A stretch of DNA of 52,726 bases from an uncultured Porphyromonadaceae bacterium (lineage in GTDB: Bacteria; Bacteroidota; Bacteroidia; Bacteroidales; Muribaculaceae): positions 1-52,726 of the forward strand of contig URTA01000011.1 in assembly GCA_900550645.1 (NCBI GenBank), written 5' to 3'. This document shows positions 24,199-34,116 of the stretch, one piece after another. Within the stretch, counting starts at the first letter, position 1. Every line of letters starts with the position of its first letter. The position numbers were made by a program, and so were the translations under genes. The notes beneath the pieces are model-generated. The model was not told the origin of the DNA, made no database searches, and saw only the letters and a list, made by a program, of their open reading frames with translations.

Positions 24199-24214
24199 AA
24201 ATTGGTTATCTTTG
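24184..24214 (+). promoter_or_regulatory. Promoter of the WYL gene
   Basis: TCTG (24184-24187), 19 bases, TATCTTTG (24207-24214), 33 bases before the ATG at 24248. It begins inside the 3' end of terL and lacks the GTCTTTT box of the late promoters. Confidence 0.5.
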
Positions 24215-24247
24215 CGGCATAATATCCTCAATAAAATTTAGTCTATT

Positions 24248-25249
24248 ATGCCGACAAACAAAGGAGCACTGATTCGGAGACAGGTCTTAGACCGTTGTTT
24301 GAGCAGCAACCGCAATTATACCTTGCATGAATTGATGGAGAAATGTAATGACACTCTTGTTGAACATGGCTTTCGCGAAGTCTCATCAGAAAATACTATA
24401 AGAACCGACTTGTTTGAATTAGAAGCGCAATATACCCAAGCGGAGATAGTCCCTATCCGTAAAGGTAGAAACATCTATTACCACTATAAAGACCCGAATT
24501 TCAGCATTTATAAAATACCGCTCACCGATGACGAAATCCTTGGTTTAACCCAAGCAGTTTCCGTCTTAAGTCGTTTCGATGGTATGCCGGGGTTTGAGTG
24601 GCTTGATAGTTTGATAAAACGCTTCAAGCCATCGATTAACATTGACACCGATATTAAGAGCATTGTCGGTTTTGATGAAAATCCAAACCTCAAGGGCAAA
24701 GAACATTTCGCTCCGCTTCTCAAATCAATACTTGGTCGGCAAGTGCTTATTGTCCGCTATTGCGGCTATCGCAATCCGCAAGAGACCAATGTCATCATCC
24801 ACCCTTATTTTATAAAGGAATACAACAACAGGTGGTTTTTACTTGGGCTTAATGATGAATTGGATAAAATAACCACACTTGCCTTTGACCGCATTCTCGA
24901 ATTTACCCCGATTGTAAAGACTTATAAGCCCAACACATCAGTCGATTTTTCGGCATTTTTCAACGATATGATAGGTGTCAGCCGCTCGCCCGAAGACACG
25001 CCCCAAGAGGTGCGGCTATTCATCAGTAATTCTCAACTTCCATATATTCTCTCGAAACCGCTACATCACTCCCAACGAATAGTAGAAAAATCAGAAAATG
25101 GAGCTGTACTGTCGTTGAATGTGATTTTTAATTATGAACTAGAACGAGAAATATTGTCGCTTGGTGATTACGTAAAAGTCTTATATCCAACCGAATTAGC
25201 CAACGAAATCAAAAGTCGAATCTCTAAAGCGAATAATTTATATCAATAA
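24248..25249 (+). CDS. WYL-domain transcriptional regulator of the defence cassette
   Basis: The protein is 333 residues: an N-terminal winged helix (about 1-75, RRQVLDRCLSSNRNYTLHELMEKCN), a WYL-type Sm-fold domain (about 150-230; RQVLIVRYCGYRN and HPYFIKEYNNRWFLLGLND) and a C-terminal WCX-like extension. Proteins of this group repress defence operons (BrxR/CapW type) and often respond to a ligand or nucleic acid during infection. It stands directly upstream of the RM/Thoeris genes with its own promoter. It is AT-rich, unlike terL before it, marking the left edge of the cassette. Confidence 0.9.
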   Translation: MPTNKGALIRRQVLDRCLSSNRNYTLHELMEKCNDTLVEHGFREVSSENTIRTDLFELEAQYTQAEIVPIRKGRNIYYHYKDPNFSIYKIPLTDDEILGLTQAVSVLSRFDGMPGFEWLDSLIKRFKPSINIDTDIKSIVGFDENPNLKGKEHFAPLLKSILGRQVLIVRYCGYRNPQETNVIIHPYFIKEYNNRWFLLGLNDELDKITTLAFDRILEFTPIVKTYKPNTSVDFSAFFNDMIGVSRSPEDTPQEVRLFISNSQLPYILSKPLHHSQRIVEKSENGAVLSLNVIFNYELEREILSLGDYVKVLYPTELANEIKSRISKANNLYQ

Positions 25250-25276
25250 GCGCAGTAAAACTGCGGATATTTATTG

Positions 25277-25284
25277 TACCTTTG
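25277..25284 (+). promoter_or_regulatory. -7 box of the hsd operon promoter
   Basis: TACCTTTG, 18 bases before the hsdM ATG, with a very short leader. No TTTG at -33, so control by the WYL protein is plausible. Confidence 0.5.
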
Positions 25285-25302
25285 CGCTATTAAAATCAAG
25301 AT

Positions 25303-27318
25303 ATGACAGCCCAACAACTCGCTGCCCTTATTTGGGACATAAAAGATATAATCCGCGATGTCTATGAAGACCCGGAGGTGGAAAATGTAATTTTGCCGTT
25401 CACGCTGTTGCGCCGAATGGATTGCGTTTTGCACGACAAAAAGAAGATTATTGACGCAGAACTTGAGAACGTACCGGAACCCATGCGTAAGATACAGCTT
25501 GACATCCTTATGCGTAGGCATAATCTTTCGTTCTACAACACTTCTAAGTTTACATTGTCTACTCTTTTGGCGGCACCGGCTGAAATCTCGGATAACTTCA
25601 AGGTGTACCTCGAAGGCTTTACCGACAATGTGAAAGACATCCTCTATAATTTCACCCATGAGGACAGCGAAGCCGGAGACCTTACGCGCATATACACTCG
25701 CCTCGACCGTGCCGGGCTGCTGTTTGCAGTTACACAAGCATTCGTAACCAAAGCAGACTTGCGTCCCGAAGTCGTTGACAACGCTATGATGGGGACAGCT
25801 TTTGAGACCGTAATTCGTTGGTCTAAAGAATCCTCCAACACCATGGCAGGACAATTCTACACCCCGAAAGACATTGTTCGACTTCTCGTTTCGCTCGTTA
25901 TGTGCGGCAAGGAAAAAGAAATAAACACCATAGGTCAACATTTCTCGATTTATGACCCTTGCTGCGGCACCGGCGGTATGCTTACTGTGGCTAAGGAATA
26001 TCTCGAACACGCCACCGACCGCACCGACATGAAAGTGTACCTGTTCGGTCAAGAGAAGAATGAGAAGACATACGCCATTTGCAAGAGCGACATCCTGCTG
26101 ATGAACGATGCCTCCGCCAACAAGGACGGACAAATCACGGTCGGCAACACTCTTACTGACGACCATTTCGCAGGTAAGACTTTCAACTATATGCTTGCTA
26201 ATCCGCCTTTCGGCGTGAAGTGGAAGATGTTTGAAAGTCAGATAAAAGAAGAGGCTGAGCGTGCCAACGGTCGTTTTTCTGCCGGACTTCCAAGCACTTC
26301 TGAGGGCTCGCTGCTTTTCTTGCAGCACATGATAAGCAAGATGGACGGCAGCGGCTCACGTATCGGCATTATCCTCAACGGCTCGCCGTTGTTTAACGGC
26401 GATGCGGACAGTGGCTGGAGCAACATCCGCAAGATGCTGCTCGACCGCGATATTCTCGATGCGATTATTGCCATTCCAAAGAACCTCTTTTACAGTACCG
26501 ACATTCAGACGTACCTTTGGATTCTCGACAACAACAGACCTGCATCGCATCGCGGCAAGGTGCTGCTCATAAACGGCTACCAAGAGCCGTATCAGTCTTT
26601 GCTTCAGCGAAACCTCGGCAAGAAACGCTATGAAATCAGCGAACGCGGTGCTCGTGAAATCCTTAGCCTGTACCGCAACTACACAAGCGCACAAATCGAG
26701 GTTAACGGGGAGACCGTCGAAGCAGCCAAGCTGCTTGACCGCGAAGACTTCCTTTACACCAAGGTGACGGTGGAACGCCCTTTGCGCCTTGTGTTTGAGA
26801 AGACGGGCGAAAAGCTCCTTGAAGCCATACAGCAGAAAACGTTCCCGAAGAAAGACCTGCCGTTCTTCGCCCAAGTTGCAGCAATCCCCGGCATCGACAA
26901 ACGGCGCACCGATGAAGAGTTCTTCGCATTCCTCCTCGCTGCTCTAAAAGTGAAGAAGATACAGCAGGGCTACATCAAGAAACTGCGTTGCTATGCGTCC
27001 ACTGACGAAAATGCTCCAGCGATTTACGCTACGCCTGGCAAGCCAGATTCCGGCTTTGTTCCCGATACCGCTTTGCGCGACACCGAAAACATCCCGTTCA
27101 AGACCGACATCGACGAGTACTTCCGAGAAGAGGTGTTACGCTTTGTTCCCGATGCTTGGATGGATCGCTCGAAAGACAAAATCGGCTGCGAGTTCCCGTT
27201 CTCTAAACTGTTCTACGTCTACAAGCCGTTACGTTCTCGCTCGGAAATCTTAGACGAGCTCCTTGCTCTCGACCGAGGTCTCGAAGCCGAACTCGCTGAA
27301 CTTAAAATGGAGGACTGA
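25303..27318 (+). CDS. hsdM: Type I restriction-modification methyltransferase subunit
   Basis: The protein is 671 residues: an N-terminal helical HsdM_N domain (LAALIWDIKDIIRD...) and an N6-adenine methyltransferase domain with SAM motif I DPCCGTGGM (D218 onward) and catalytic motif IV NPPF (N300-F303). A long C-terminal extension (about 470-671) replaces the short tail of most HsdM proteins. With HsdS it methylates adenine in a bipartite site and protects the lysogen DNA. The gene starts the hsd operon; DUF1016 follows two bases after its stop. Confidence 0.95.
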   Translation: MTAQQLAALIWDIKDIIRDVYEDPEVENVILPFTLLRRMDCVLHDKKKIIDAELENVPEPMRKIQLDILMRRHNLSFYNTSKFTLSTLLAAPAEISDNFKVYLEGFTDNVKDILYNFTHEDSEAGDLTRIYTRLDRAGLLFAVTQAFVTKADLRPEVVDNAMMGTAFETVIRWSKESSNTMAGQFYTPKDIVRLLVSLVMCGKEKEINTIGQHFSIYDPCCGTGGMLTVAKEYLEHATDRTDMKVYLFGQEKNEKTYAICKSDILLMNDASANKDGQITVGNTLTDDHFAGKTFNYMLANPPFGVKWKMFESQIKEEAERANGRFSAGLPSTSEGSLLFLQHMISKMDGSGSRIGIILNGSPLFNGDADSGWSNIRKMLLDRDILDAIIAIPKNLFYSTDIQTYLWILDNNRPASHRGKVLLINGYQEPYQSLLQRNLGKKRYEISERGAREILSLYRNYTSAQIEVNGETVEAAKLLDREDFLYTKVTVERPLRLVFEKTGEKLLEAIQQKTFPKKDLPFFAQVAAIPGIDKRRTDEEFFAFLLAALKVKKIQQGYIKKLRCYASTDENAPAIYATPGKPDSGFVPDTALRDTENIPFKTDIDEYFREEVLRFVPDAWMDRSKDKIGCEFPFSKLFYVYKPLRSRSEILDELLALDRGLEAELAELKMED

Positions 27319-27320
27319 TT

Positions 27321-28358
27321 ATGGCTGAAATTATCACTACAAATAGCGGTATGGATTTAATCCAAAACGCCGACTACCAATCATTGCTCGATAATATCGG
27401 TGGCACGCTTTCTGATGCTCGCTCGAAATTGAGCCGTGAAGTCAACTCCGTAATGGTTGATGCCTATTGGAATATCGGCAGATACATCGTGGAGTTTGAG
27501 CAAAACGGAAATGACCGTGCCGAGTATGGCTCCAACCTGCTAAATCGCCTGTCGCAAGACCTCACTCAAAAATACGGCAAAGGTTTCAGCAAGAGCAACC
27601 TGCTATATATCAGAAAGTTCTATATCGCTTTCCGAAAAGGTGAGACGCTGTCTCACCTTTTGAGCTGGAGTCATTATTTTGAGATATTGAAGCTCAACGA
27701 TCCACTGGAAATATCGTTTTATGTAAAGGAATGCGAGAAGCAAAATTGGAGCGTCCGCGAACTAAAACGCCAGATGAACAGTATGCTGTTTCATCGCTTG
27801 GCATTGAGCAAAGATAAGGACGAAGTGTTACAGCTTGCCGAACATGGTTCGGATGTACAGAAACCGGAAGATATAATCCGCGATCCATTCGTATTGGAGT
27901 TTGCCGGTCTGCCTGACGTTAAGCGATATAGCGAGGGAGACCTCGAAAAAGCCCTTGTGAGCAATTTGGGGCAGTTCTTGCTCGAATTGGGCAGAGGCTT
28001 TGCTTTTATCGGACAACAATATCGCTTCAGTATTGCCGGTAGACACTATTATGTCGACCTCGTGTTCTATCATGTGATACTCAAAACGTATGTGTTGATT
28101 GACCTGAAACGAAATGAAGTTCAGCACGAGGACATCGGGCAGATGAATTTCTATTTGAATTACTTCCGCAATGAGGTTTGTACGGAAAGCGACAACGAAC
28201 CCATTGGCATCGTTCTTGGAGCTACTGCCGACCGTATGACTATGGAATATGCTATGGGAGGCATCTCCAACCAGTTGTTTGTGAGCCGTTATCAACTGTA
28301 CTTGCCCGACAGAGAGATCTTGGAGCGAGAGTTGCGACGTTTGTTGAACCAACATTAA
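27321..28358 (+). CDS. DUF1016 (YhcG-type) PD-(D/E)xK nuclease family protein
   Basis: The protein is 345 residues. The N-terminal DUF1016_N part (about 15-165: VDAYWNIGRYIVEFEQNG, LSQDLTQKYGKGFSKSNLLYIRKFY, LSWSHYFEILKL) is followed by a PD-(D/E)xK-like nuclease domain (about 190-345) with D246 (YYVDLVFYH) and D261-L-K263 (LIDLKRNE) as candidate catalytic residues. Genes of this family often sit inside type I RM operons; their role there is unsettled and may be accessory DNA cleavage. It is tightly packed between hsdM and hsdS (2 and 10 bases). Confidence 0.9.
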   Translation: MAEIITTNSGMDLIQNADYQSLLDNIGGTLSDARSKLSREVNSVMVDAYWNIGRYIVEFEQNGNDRAEYGSNLLNRLSQDLTQKYGKGFSKSNLLYIRKFYIAFRKGETLSHLLSWSHYFEILKLNDPLEISFYVKECEKQNWSVRELKRQMNSMLFHRLALSKDKDEVLQLAEHGSDVQKPEDIIRDPFVLEFAGLPDVKRYSEGDLEKALVSNLGQFLLELGRGFAFIGQQYRFSIAGRHYYVDLVFYHVILKTYVLIDLKRNEVQHEDIGQMNFYLNYFRNEVCTESDNEPIGIVLGATADRMTMEYAMGGISNQLFVSRYQLYLPDREILERELRRLLNQH

Positions 28359-28368
28359 ACTATTCACT

Positions 28369-29712
28369 ATGCAGAAATACGATGAATATAAATCTTCAGG
28401 CATCCAATGGATAGGCGATATACCAAGCCACTGGGAGGTCAAAAAAATGAATTACACCTGTAGTCAAATTACGGATTTTGTGGCAAGTGGCAGTTTCGCA
28501 GACCTGAAAAACAATGTGGAGTATCTTGATGAGCCAGACTATGCAATGTTGGTTCGGACAGCAGATCTTTCATGCAAGGGTAACATTCCTCCCGTGTATG
28601 TTTCCAAAGAATCGTATGCATTCCTTTCCAATTCTAATTTATTTGGGGGCGAAATAATCTTACCCAATATTGGTTCCGTCGGTGATGTCTATTTAGTACC
28701 ACATGACTTATATCCATATATGACATTAGCGCCTAATGCCATTATGGTCAACACCCAATGTAACAAGTTCTTTTACTATTTTTTTTCAAGCAAATGCGGT
28801 CGTGACGGACTTGCAGACATTTCTCAAGGTACTACACAAAGTAAATTCAATAAGACCCAACTTAGGGCATTAAAGGTTATTGTGCCTTCCCTCGTCGAGC
28901 AGGAGGCGATTGTCGAGTATCTTGACAAGAAATGTGGGAGCATAGACACGGTCATTGCCACGCAGGAACGCCGCATTGCGTTGTTGTCGGAGATGAGGCA
29001 GTCAATCATCACCGAAGCCGTTACTCGCGGCATAAACCCCGATGCCCACCTAAAAGACTCCGGTATCGAATGGATCGGCGAAATCCCTTCAGATTGGGGC
29101 GTCTTTCCTCTAAAGAGGTTTGCCAGAATGAGTAAAGGGCTGACTTATACAAAAGAAGATGTTGTAGAAGCAGGTGTACCCGCAATCAGCTATGGACAAA
29201 TCCATTCAAAGGCGAATAATTGTTTGGGAATACAAGATAATTTAATCCATTTTGTCCCCGACCATTTCGCAGTCAACTCTAAAAAATCAGTATCTCATCA
29301 AGGTGATTTTATATTTGCGGACACGTCTGAAGATTATGCGGGGTGTGGCAATTGCATATACAATGATAATGATGAGCCAATCTATGGAGGGTATCATACT
29401 ATTGTACTGCAAACAGTTACGGATAATAATAATTATTTAGCTTACCTATTTAAGTCAGATTGTTGGCGCTCTCAAATTCGTTCAAGAGTTTATGGAGTAA
29501 AAGTTTATAGTATCACGCAGGCAATCCTGTCCTTGTGTTCAATTTTACTGCCTCCCAAAGAGATTCAACAGAACATTGTGTCTTATCTTGACGAGAAGTG
29601 CAGCAGCATTGACTCTGCTATCGGCAAGGCGAAACGCGAGATTGAGTTGCTGCGTGAGTTCAAGCAGTCTGTAATCACCGAGGCCGTAACCGGGAAAATC
29701 AAGGTTTATTAA
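28369..29712 (+). CDS. hsdS: Type I restriction-modification specificity subunit
   Basis: The 447-residue protein has two target recognition domains, each introduced by the family phrase SSGIQWIGDIPSHW / DSGIEWIGEIPSDW and closed by a conserved coiled-coil (YLDKKCGSIDTVIATQERRIALL... and YLDEKCSSIDSAIGKAKREIELL...). The half-repeats are about 225 residues each. The TRDs set the two halves of the recognition site; they are AT-rich compared with the conserved helices, as expected from TRD exchange. The sequence recognised cannot be predicted here. Confidence 0.95.
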   Translation: MQKYDEYKSSGIQWIGDIPSHWEVKKMNYTCSQITDFVASGSFADLKNNVEYLDEPDYAMLVRTADLSCKGNIPPVYVSKESYAFLSNSNLFGGEIILPNIGSVGDVYLVPHDLYPYMTLAPNAIMVNTQCNKFFYYFFSSKCGRDGLADISQGTTQSKFNKTQLRALKVIVPSLVEQEAIVEYLDKKCGSIDTVIATQERRIALLSEMRQSIITEAVTRGINPDAHLKDSGIEWIGEIPSDWGVFPLKRFARMSKGLTYTKEDVVEAGVPAISYGQIHSKANNCLGIQDNLIHFVPDHFAVNSKKSVSHQGDFIFADTSEDYAGCGNCIYNDNDEPIYGGYHTIVLQTVTDNNNYLAYLFKSDCWRSQIRSRVYGVKVYSITQAILSLCSILLPPKEIQQNIVSYLDEKCSSIDSAIGKAKREIELLREFKQSVITEAVTGKIKVY

Positions 29713-29732
29713 TCTCTCCAAGCCATACAACT

Positions 29733-32700
29733 ATGAACGTTTTGAACGAGACATATTTCGAGAAACATATAGCAGACTACCTTGCCAACAGTCCGCTTTA
29801 CAATCAACGCACATCCGCCGACTTCGACATTGACGCACTCTGCGACCGTGCAATGCTTCGCCGCTTCATTGAGGCTCAATCCTCCAAGTGGCAGCGGCTC
29901 GTTGACCGCTTCGGCGGCGAAGATGCCGCCTTTGAGGCAGTCGTCAAAGAGTTCAACAGCCGAATAGACAAAGGAACAAAGCTCTCGCACTTGCTGCTGA
30001 AAGGGCTGAACATACAGGGCATTAAGATTAAGCTCGTGCAGTTCAAGCCCGAATATGACGATGAGGACAGCGAGTTCATGCAACTTTACCTGCAAAACCG
30101 TTTTTCGGTGGTGCGCCAGTTGCGATACAGCAACCTGCCACCCGACAACAAGAACGAACTTGACCTTGCAATCCTCGTAAACGGCATACCCATTATTACC
30201 GCCGAGCTGAAGAATGAGCAGACTGACCAAACATACGTCAACGCCATACACCAATACAGCACCGACCGAAACCCGCAGAACCGATTGCTGAAAACGGCTC
30301 TCGTGCATTTCGCCATTGACAACAACTATGCGTTTATGACGACCGCGCTTCGCGGCGAAGCGACAACGTTCTTGCCGTTCAACCGCGACAGCACCAATCC
30401 GCCGGTTGAAGGCGATTACCCCACGTGCTATATTTGGAAAGAGATTTGGCAAGCCGACAGCTTGCTCAACATCCTGCAGCACTTCATAAAGCAATACAAG
30501 GAGCGCGACAAGAAAACCGGGAAAGAGCGCGAGGTTACGATCTTCCCTCGCTTCCACCAACTCCGCGCAGTGCGCAACCTCTGCAAGTGGTCGCGAGAGA
30601 ACGGAGCAGGTAGGAATTATCTAATCGAACATGCCGCCGGCAGCGGCAAGACTAAGTCCATGGCTTGGCTTGCGCATCAGCTTGCCAATCTCACCGACCG
30701 CGAAATGCGTCCTATCTTCGACAGCATCATCATGGTGACAGACCGCATTGTGCTGAATGCCAACATGGCTGACGATGTCAACAACTTCGAGACAGAAGCC
30801 GGGACGGTCAGCGACATTCGCCGAGGCTCCAAGAACCTTGCCGACGCGATTAACGACGGCAAGCGCATCATCGTCAGCACCGTGCAGAAATTCGCATACG
30901 CGCTCGACCATCTGAAAAGAGACTCGGCTCGCAGATACGCCATCATTGTTGACGAAGCGCATACGGCTATCGGCAACGAGAGTGCCAAAGACCTTGTGAA
31001 CGCTCTCTCGACAGACGAGGAGCTGCGTCGGTATGCCGAGAAATTCAAGGCGGAGGACTACGAAAGCGAAATGGACGCTATGCTCGCGTTCCTGCAAGCC
31101 ATGCGACAAGAGATGTCTCACATTTCATACTTCGCATTCACTGCGACACCGAAGGACAAGACCTACGCCCTGTTCGGCACCAAGGACGAAAACGGCGACT
31201 GGAAAGCCCACGACTACTATTCGATGAAGCAGGCTATCGACGAGAAATTCATTCTCGACGTGTTGCAGAACTATACCACCTTCGACACGATGTATGAGTA
31301 TGTGACAAAAGCCGGTTTGCCGGAAGACGAAGCCTCAAAAGAATACGAGGAACGGAAGTCGATACGGCTCATACTGCAAGCCCTCAACAAAGACCCGTAC
31401 AACATGGAGAAAAAGGCTCGTGTGATGCTCGCGCATTTCTTCAGCACTTCTATCCATAAGATTGGCGGACAAGCCAAGGCCATGGTTGTCTCGGACTCAC
31501 GTCTTTCCGCCGTGCGGTACAAGCAGATTATCGACCGCATTATCCAAAAGGATTACAACGGTGCGATAAAAACGCTTGTAGCATTCTCCGGCACCGTCGA
31601 ATGTGACGGGGTCAGCTATACGGAGGACAAGATGAACGGCTACGGCATCAAGGACAACCGTATTCGCGACATCTTTGAGGAGCCGGAATACCGCATCCTC
31701 ATCGTAGCCGACAAATTCCAAACCGGCTTCGACCAAAAATTGCTGCATACAATGTATGTGGACAAAATGCTTGGCGGCATACAGTGCATACAGACTCTCA
31801 GCCGTTTGAACCGCTGCTATCTTCCGTTGAAAGAAGACACAATGGTACTCGATTTCCGCAACAATGCGGCTGATGTTCAAAAGGCGTTCCAACGCTACTA
31901 TAAGGAGACCAAGCTGCAAGGAGATGTCGATGTGCAGAGACTGTATTCATTCATCGCCGAGATTGAGCAATATAAAGTCTACAACGAGGCAGAGGAAGAA
32001 AACATCGTCAAAGCCCTGCTCAATAAGACTACGGCACAAGCAGTCCCATCTCTCGTCAAAACGATTGTCAATGAACGTGTAATGCCGATGGCTGATGCCG
32101 ACAAAGAGAAATTCCGCAAACTTGTCAACCGCTACATTCGCAGTTATGGCTTTATGGCACAGCTCATGAAGTTCATTGACCCCGACCTCGAAAGACACTA
32201 CGTGTTCTACAAGGTGCTTTATAAAGTCCTGCCGTACACCAAGGAAACCCTGCCGATGGAAATATTGGAGAAAGTGGATCTCAATAAATTTCGTCTGCAA
32301 ATGAGCTTTGAGGGAAACCTCCCGTTTGAAGATGAATCGACCACGCTCCAATCATCCCGTATCGGCGACATCAACACACCACGAGCTGATGAATCGAAAT
32401 CACTTCAAGAGTTGCTGAACATCGTCAATGAGCCATGGGAGGGTTACCTGGACGAGAACGACAAGATTATCCGCACTATCGTTGACGAGTTGCAGGTAGA
32501 CACAGAGTTGATAAATGCGTTCCGCGCCAACAACAGCCCGGAGACATTGTCGCGCCTCATCATCGACAAAATCATGCAAAAAGCCGGAGGTCAGATAGAC
32601 AAGTTCTTCTCGCTCTTGAAAGAGGTCAACGAGGGTTCTAACTTCTCCAAGGAGTTTGTTCGCGGAGTTTCCGACCTGTTGGCTAAAAACACTGCACACG

Positions 32701-33287
32701 ACCGCGATTTGCCGCTGGATATTGACGCGCTTCATGCGGCAATCAATGCTGCAATGGAAGGCACGTTTGCCGAACTCAGCCGATATATCCGACCGCTCAC
32801 AGAAGTAATTTCAACGATGCTCAAAGTGATTCAAGCACCATCCGTTTCCAACCTCGACGGCATCAATGACATCATGATGGACTCTCTGAATCAGGTTTAC
32901 CGAGCGCAGAACTTGCGTTTTGTGGATCGTCGCCGACACTTCACTAGCCTTGTAGGCAACTATGAGCCGTTCCTCAAGAAGTTGTACTATCTTATGAACG
33001 GCACACAGATTCAATCCAGGAATGAGGGACAAAACGCCACATTCACAGATGCCATATTCGCTTTCAGTGCTTTGCGAGGACTACGCAACAATCCACAGCC
33101 TGTGTACAAGCAATTCAACACCTTCTTGGAGAACTTGCGCCGTTGGCGTAACGAGGAGGCGCATGAATCCAATACCGCGACAGAACAAGACCTCATCGGC
33201 GCAACGCATATCGTCGTTGCCATGTACATCTACATTGTCTCGCAGGTCACTACCGACCTCGAAATGTCTAATTATTATAACGTATAA
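29733..33287 (+). CDS. hsdR: Type I restriction endonuclease/translocase subunit
   Basis: The protein is 1184 residues. Its N-terminal nuclease is a PD-(D/E)xK fold with D144 (NELDLAIL), E158 and K160 (ITAELKN). The SF2 motor has Walker A GSGKT (303-307), DEAH at 407-410 and motif III FAFTATP, then ADKFQTGFDQ and QTLSRLNR motifs. A long helical C-terminus (about 830-1184) would dock onto HsdM/S. The enzyme translocates unmodified DNA and cleaves it at a distance. All key residues are intact. It ends four bases before the Thoeris gene, so RM and Thoeris are probably one transcript. Confidence 0.95.
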   Translation: MNVLNETYFEKHIADYLANSPLYNQRTSADFDIDALCDRAMLRRFIEAQSSKWQRLVDRFGGEDAAFEAVVKEFNSRIDKGTKLSHLLLKGLNIQGIKIKLVQFKPEYDDEDSEFMQLYLQNRFSVVRQLRYSNLPPDNKNELDLAILVNGIPIITAELKNEQTDQTYVNAIHQYSTDRNPQNRLLKTALVHFAIDNNYAFMTTALRGEATTFLPFNRDSTNPPVEGDYPTCYIWKEIWQADSLLNILQHFIKQYKERDKKTGKEREVTIFPRFHQLRAVRNLCKWSRENGAGRNYLIEHAAGSGKTKSMAWLAHQLANLTDREMRPIFDSIIMVTDRIVLNANMADDVNNFETEAGTVSDIRRGSKNLADAINDGKRIIVSTVQKFAYALDHLKRDSARRYAIIVDEAHTAIGNESAKDLVNALSTDEELRRYAEKFKAEDYESEMDAMLAFLQAMRQEMSHISYFAFTATPKDKTYALFGTKDENGDWKAHDYYSMKQAIDEKFILDVLQNYTTFDTMYEYVTKAGLPEDEASKEYEERKSIRLILQALNKDPYNMEKKARVMLAHFFSTSIHKIGGQAKAMVVSDSRLSAVRYKQIIDRIIQKDYNGAIKTLVAFSGTVECDGVSYTEDKMNGYGIKDNRIRDIFEEPEYRILIVADKFQTGFDQKLLHTMYVDKMLGGIQCIQTLSRLNRCYLPLKEDTMVLDFRNNAADVQKAFQRYYKETKLQGDVDVQRLYSFIAEIEQYKVYNEAEEENIVKALLNKTTAQAVPSLVKTIVNERVMPMADADKEKFRKLVNRYIRSYGFMAQLMKFIDPDLERHYVFYKVLYKVLPYTKETLPMEILEKVDLNKFRLQMSFEGNLPFEDESTTLQSSRIGDINTPRADESKSLQELLNIVNEPWEGYLDENDKIIRTIVDELQVDTELINAFRANNSPETLSRLIIDKIMQKAGGQIDKFFSLLKEVNEGSNFSKEFVRGVSDLLAKNTAHDRDLPLDIDALHAAINAAMEGTFAELSRYIRPLTEVISTMLKVIQAPSVSNLDGINDIMMDSLNQVYRAQNLRFVDRRRHFTSLVGNYEPFLKKLYYLMNGTQIQSRNEGQNATFTDAIFAFSALRGLRNNPQPVYKQFNTFLENLRRWRNEEAHESNTATEQDLIGATHIVVAMYIYIVSQVTTDLEMSNYYNV

Positions 33288-33290
33288 AGC

Positions 33291-34115
33291 ATGAGATTTC
33301 ATTGGACTTCAAGCAAAATGCGGTGGAAAGATAGTTTCACCGTTAGTTTGGCTGTTTTAGCAACAATCCAAGCAATTACCGAAGTAACTGGACTAATAGA
33401 ATTGAAGCCTATTGAGGCACTTCCATGGTGGATAAAACTGCTGTTGGTGTTTATCTTATTCTCTATTCTTACAATAATTGTTTTTGTCGCTAAGCTATTA
33501 ATTTCACGCAAAGGTATAAAGTTAACCATTGAAAATAATGAAGTGCGGATTAAACAAGCTGACATTTTTCAACAGGATGGGTTACGGCTAATTCCTTTCA
33601 ATGAATATTTCGACACACAAGTCGATGATGTAATTATTGCCCATGAAACGCTTAACGGCAAATTTATCGACGATTATGTTGATGATATTAATGCTCTACA
33701 GAATGTTATTTGTGATGCTAATAAGAATAATGGTATAGCATCGCAACAGCCCAATGGGAAGAATAAATTTCCATTAGGCTGTATTGTAAAGTTTAAAGAA
33801 TACTTGTTGTTGGCTTTTACTCATTTTAACAATAAAAACGTCGCGTATTTATCTCATACAGACTTTGAGAAATGCCTTATTGCAATGTGGCTGGAGATTA
33901 GAAGAGTTTATGCCAATAAACCCATATTTATACCTTTGCTCGGCTCTGGCATTACTAATTTTACCGACACCCCACATAAGGATAATTTCTCGCTCGCAAA
34001 ATGCTTGCTTTGCACCCTGAAAATGAGCGGAGTCCATCTCAAGCAACCGATCACAATCTGTCTAACTAAAGACACTTTGAACGAAATAAATTTGTACGAA
34101 CTAAAATCAAAATAA
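33291..34115 (+). CDS. thsA: Type II Thoeris effector: two TM helices plus macro domain
   Basis: The protein is 274 residues. Two membrane helices lie at about 15-35 and 46-71, then a basic segment and a macro-like domain (about 75-270) with the strands QVDDVIIAHETL, KFKEYLLLAFTHF and the loop FIPLLGSGITNF, typical of a macro-domain phosphate-binding loop. This 2TM-macro design is the effector of type II Thoeris, in which the macro domain senses a nucleotide made by the TIR protein and the membrane part disrupts the cell membrane. The TIR gene follows one base after the stop. AT-rich, with no late-promoter features. Confidence 0.85.
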   Translation: MRFHWTSSKMRWKDSFTVSLAVLATIQAITEVTGLIELKPIEALPWWIKLLLVFILFSILTIIVFVAKLLISRKGIKLTIENNEVRIKQADIFQQDGLRLIPFNEYFDTQVDDVIIAHETLNGKFIDDYVDDINALQNVICDANKNNGIASQQPNGKNKFPLGCIVKFKEYLLLAFTHFNNKNVAYLSHTDFEKCLIAMWLEIRRVYANKPIFIPLLGSGITNFTDTPHKDNFSLAKCLLCTLKMSGVHLKQPITICLTKDTLNEINLYELKSK

Positions 34116-34116
34116 T

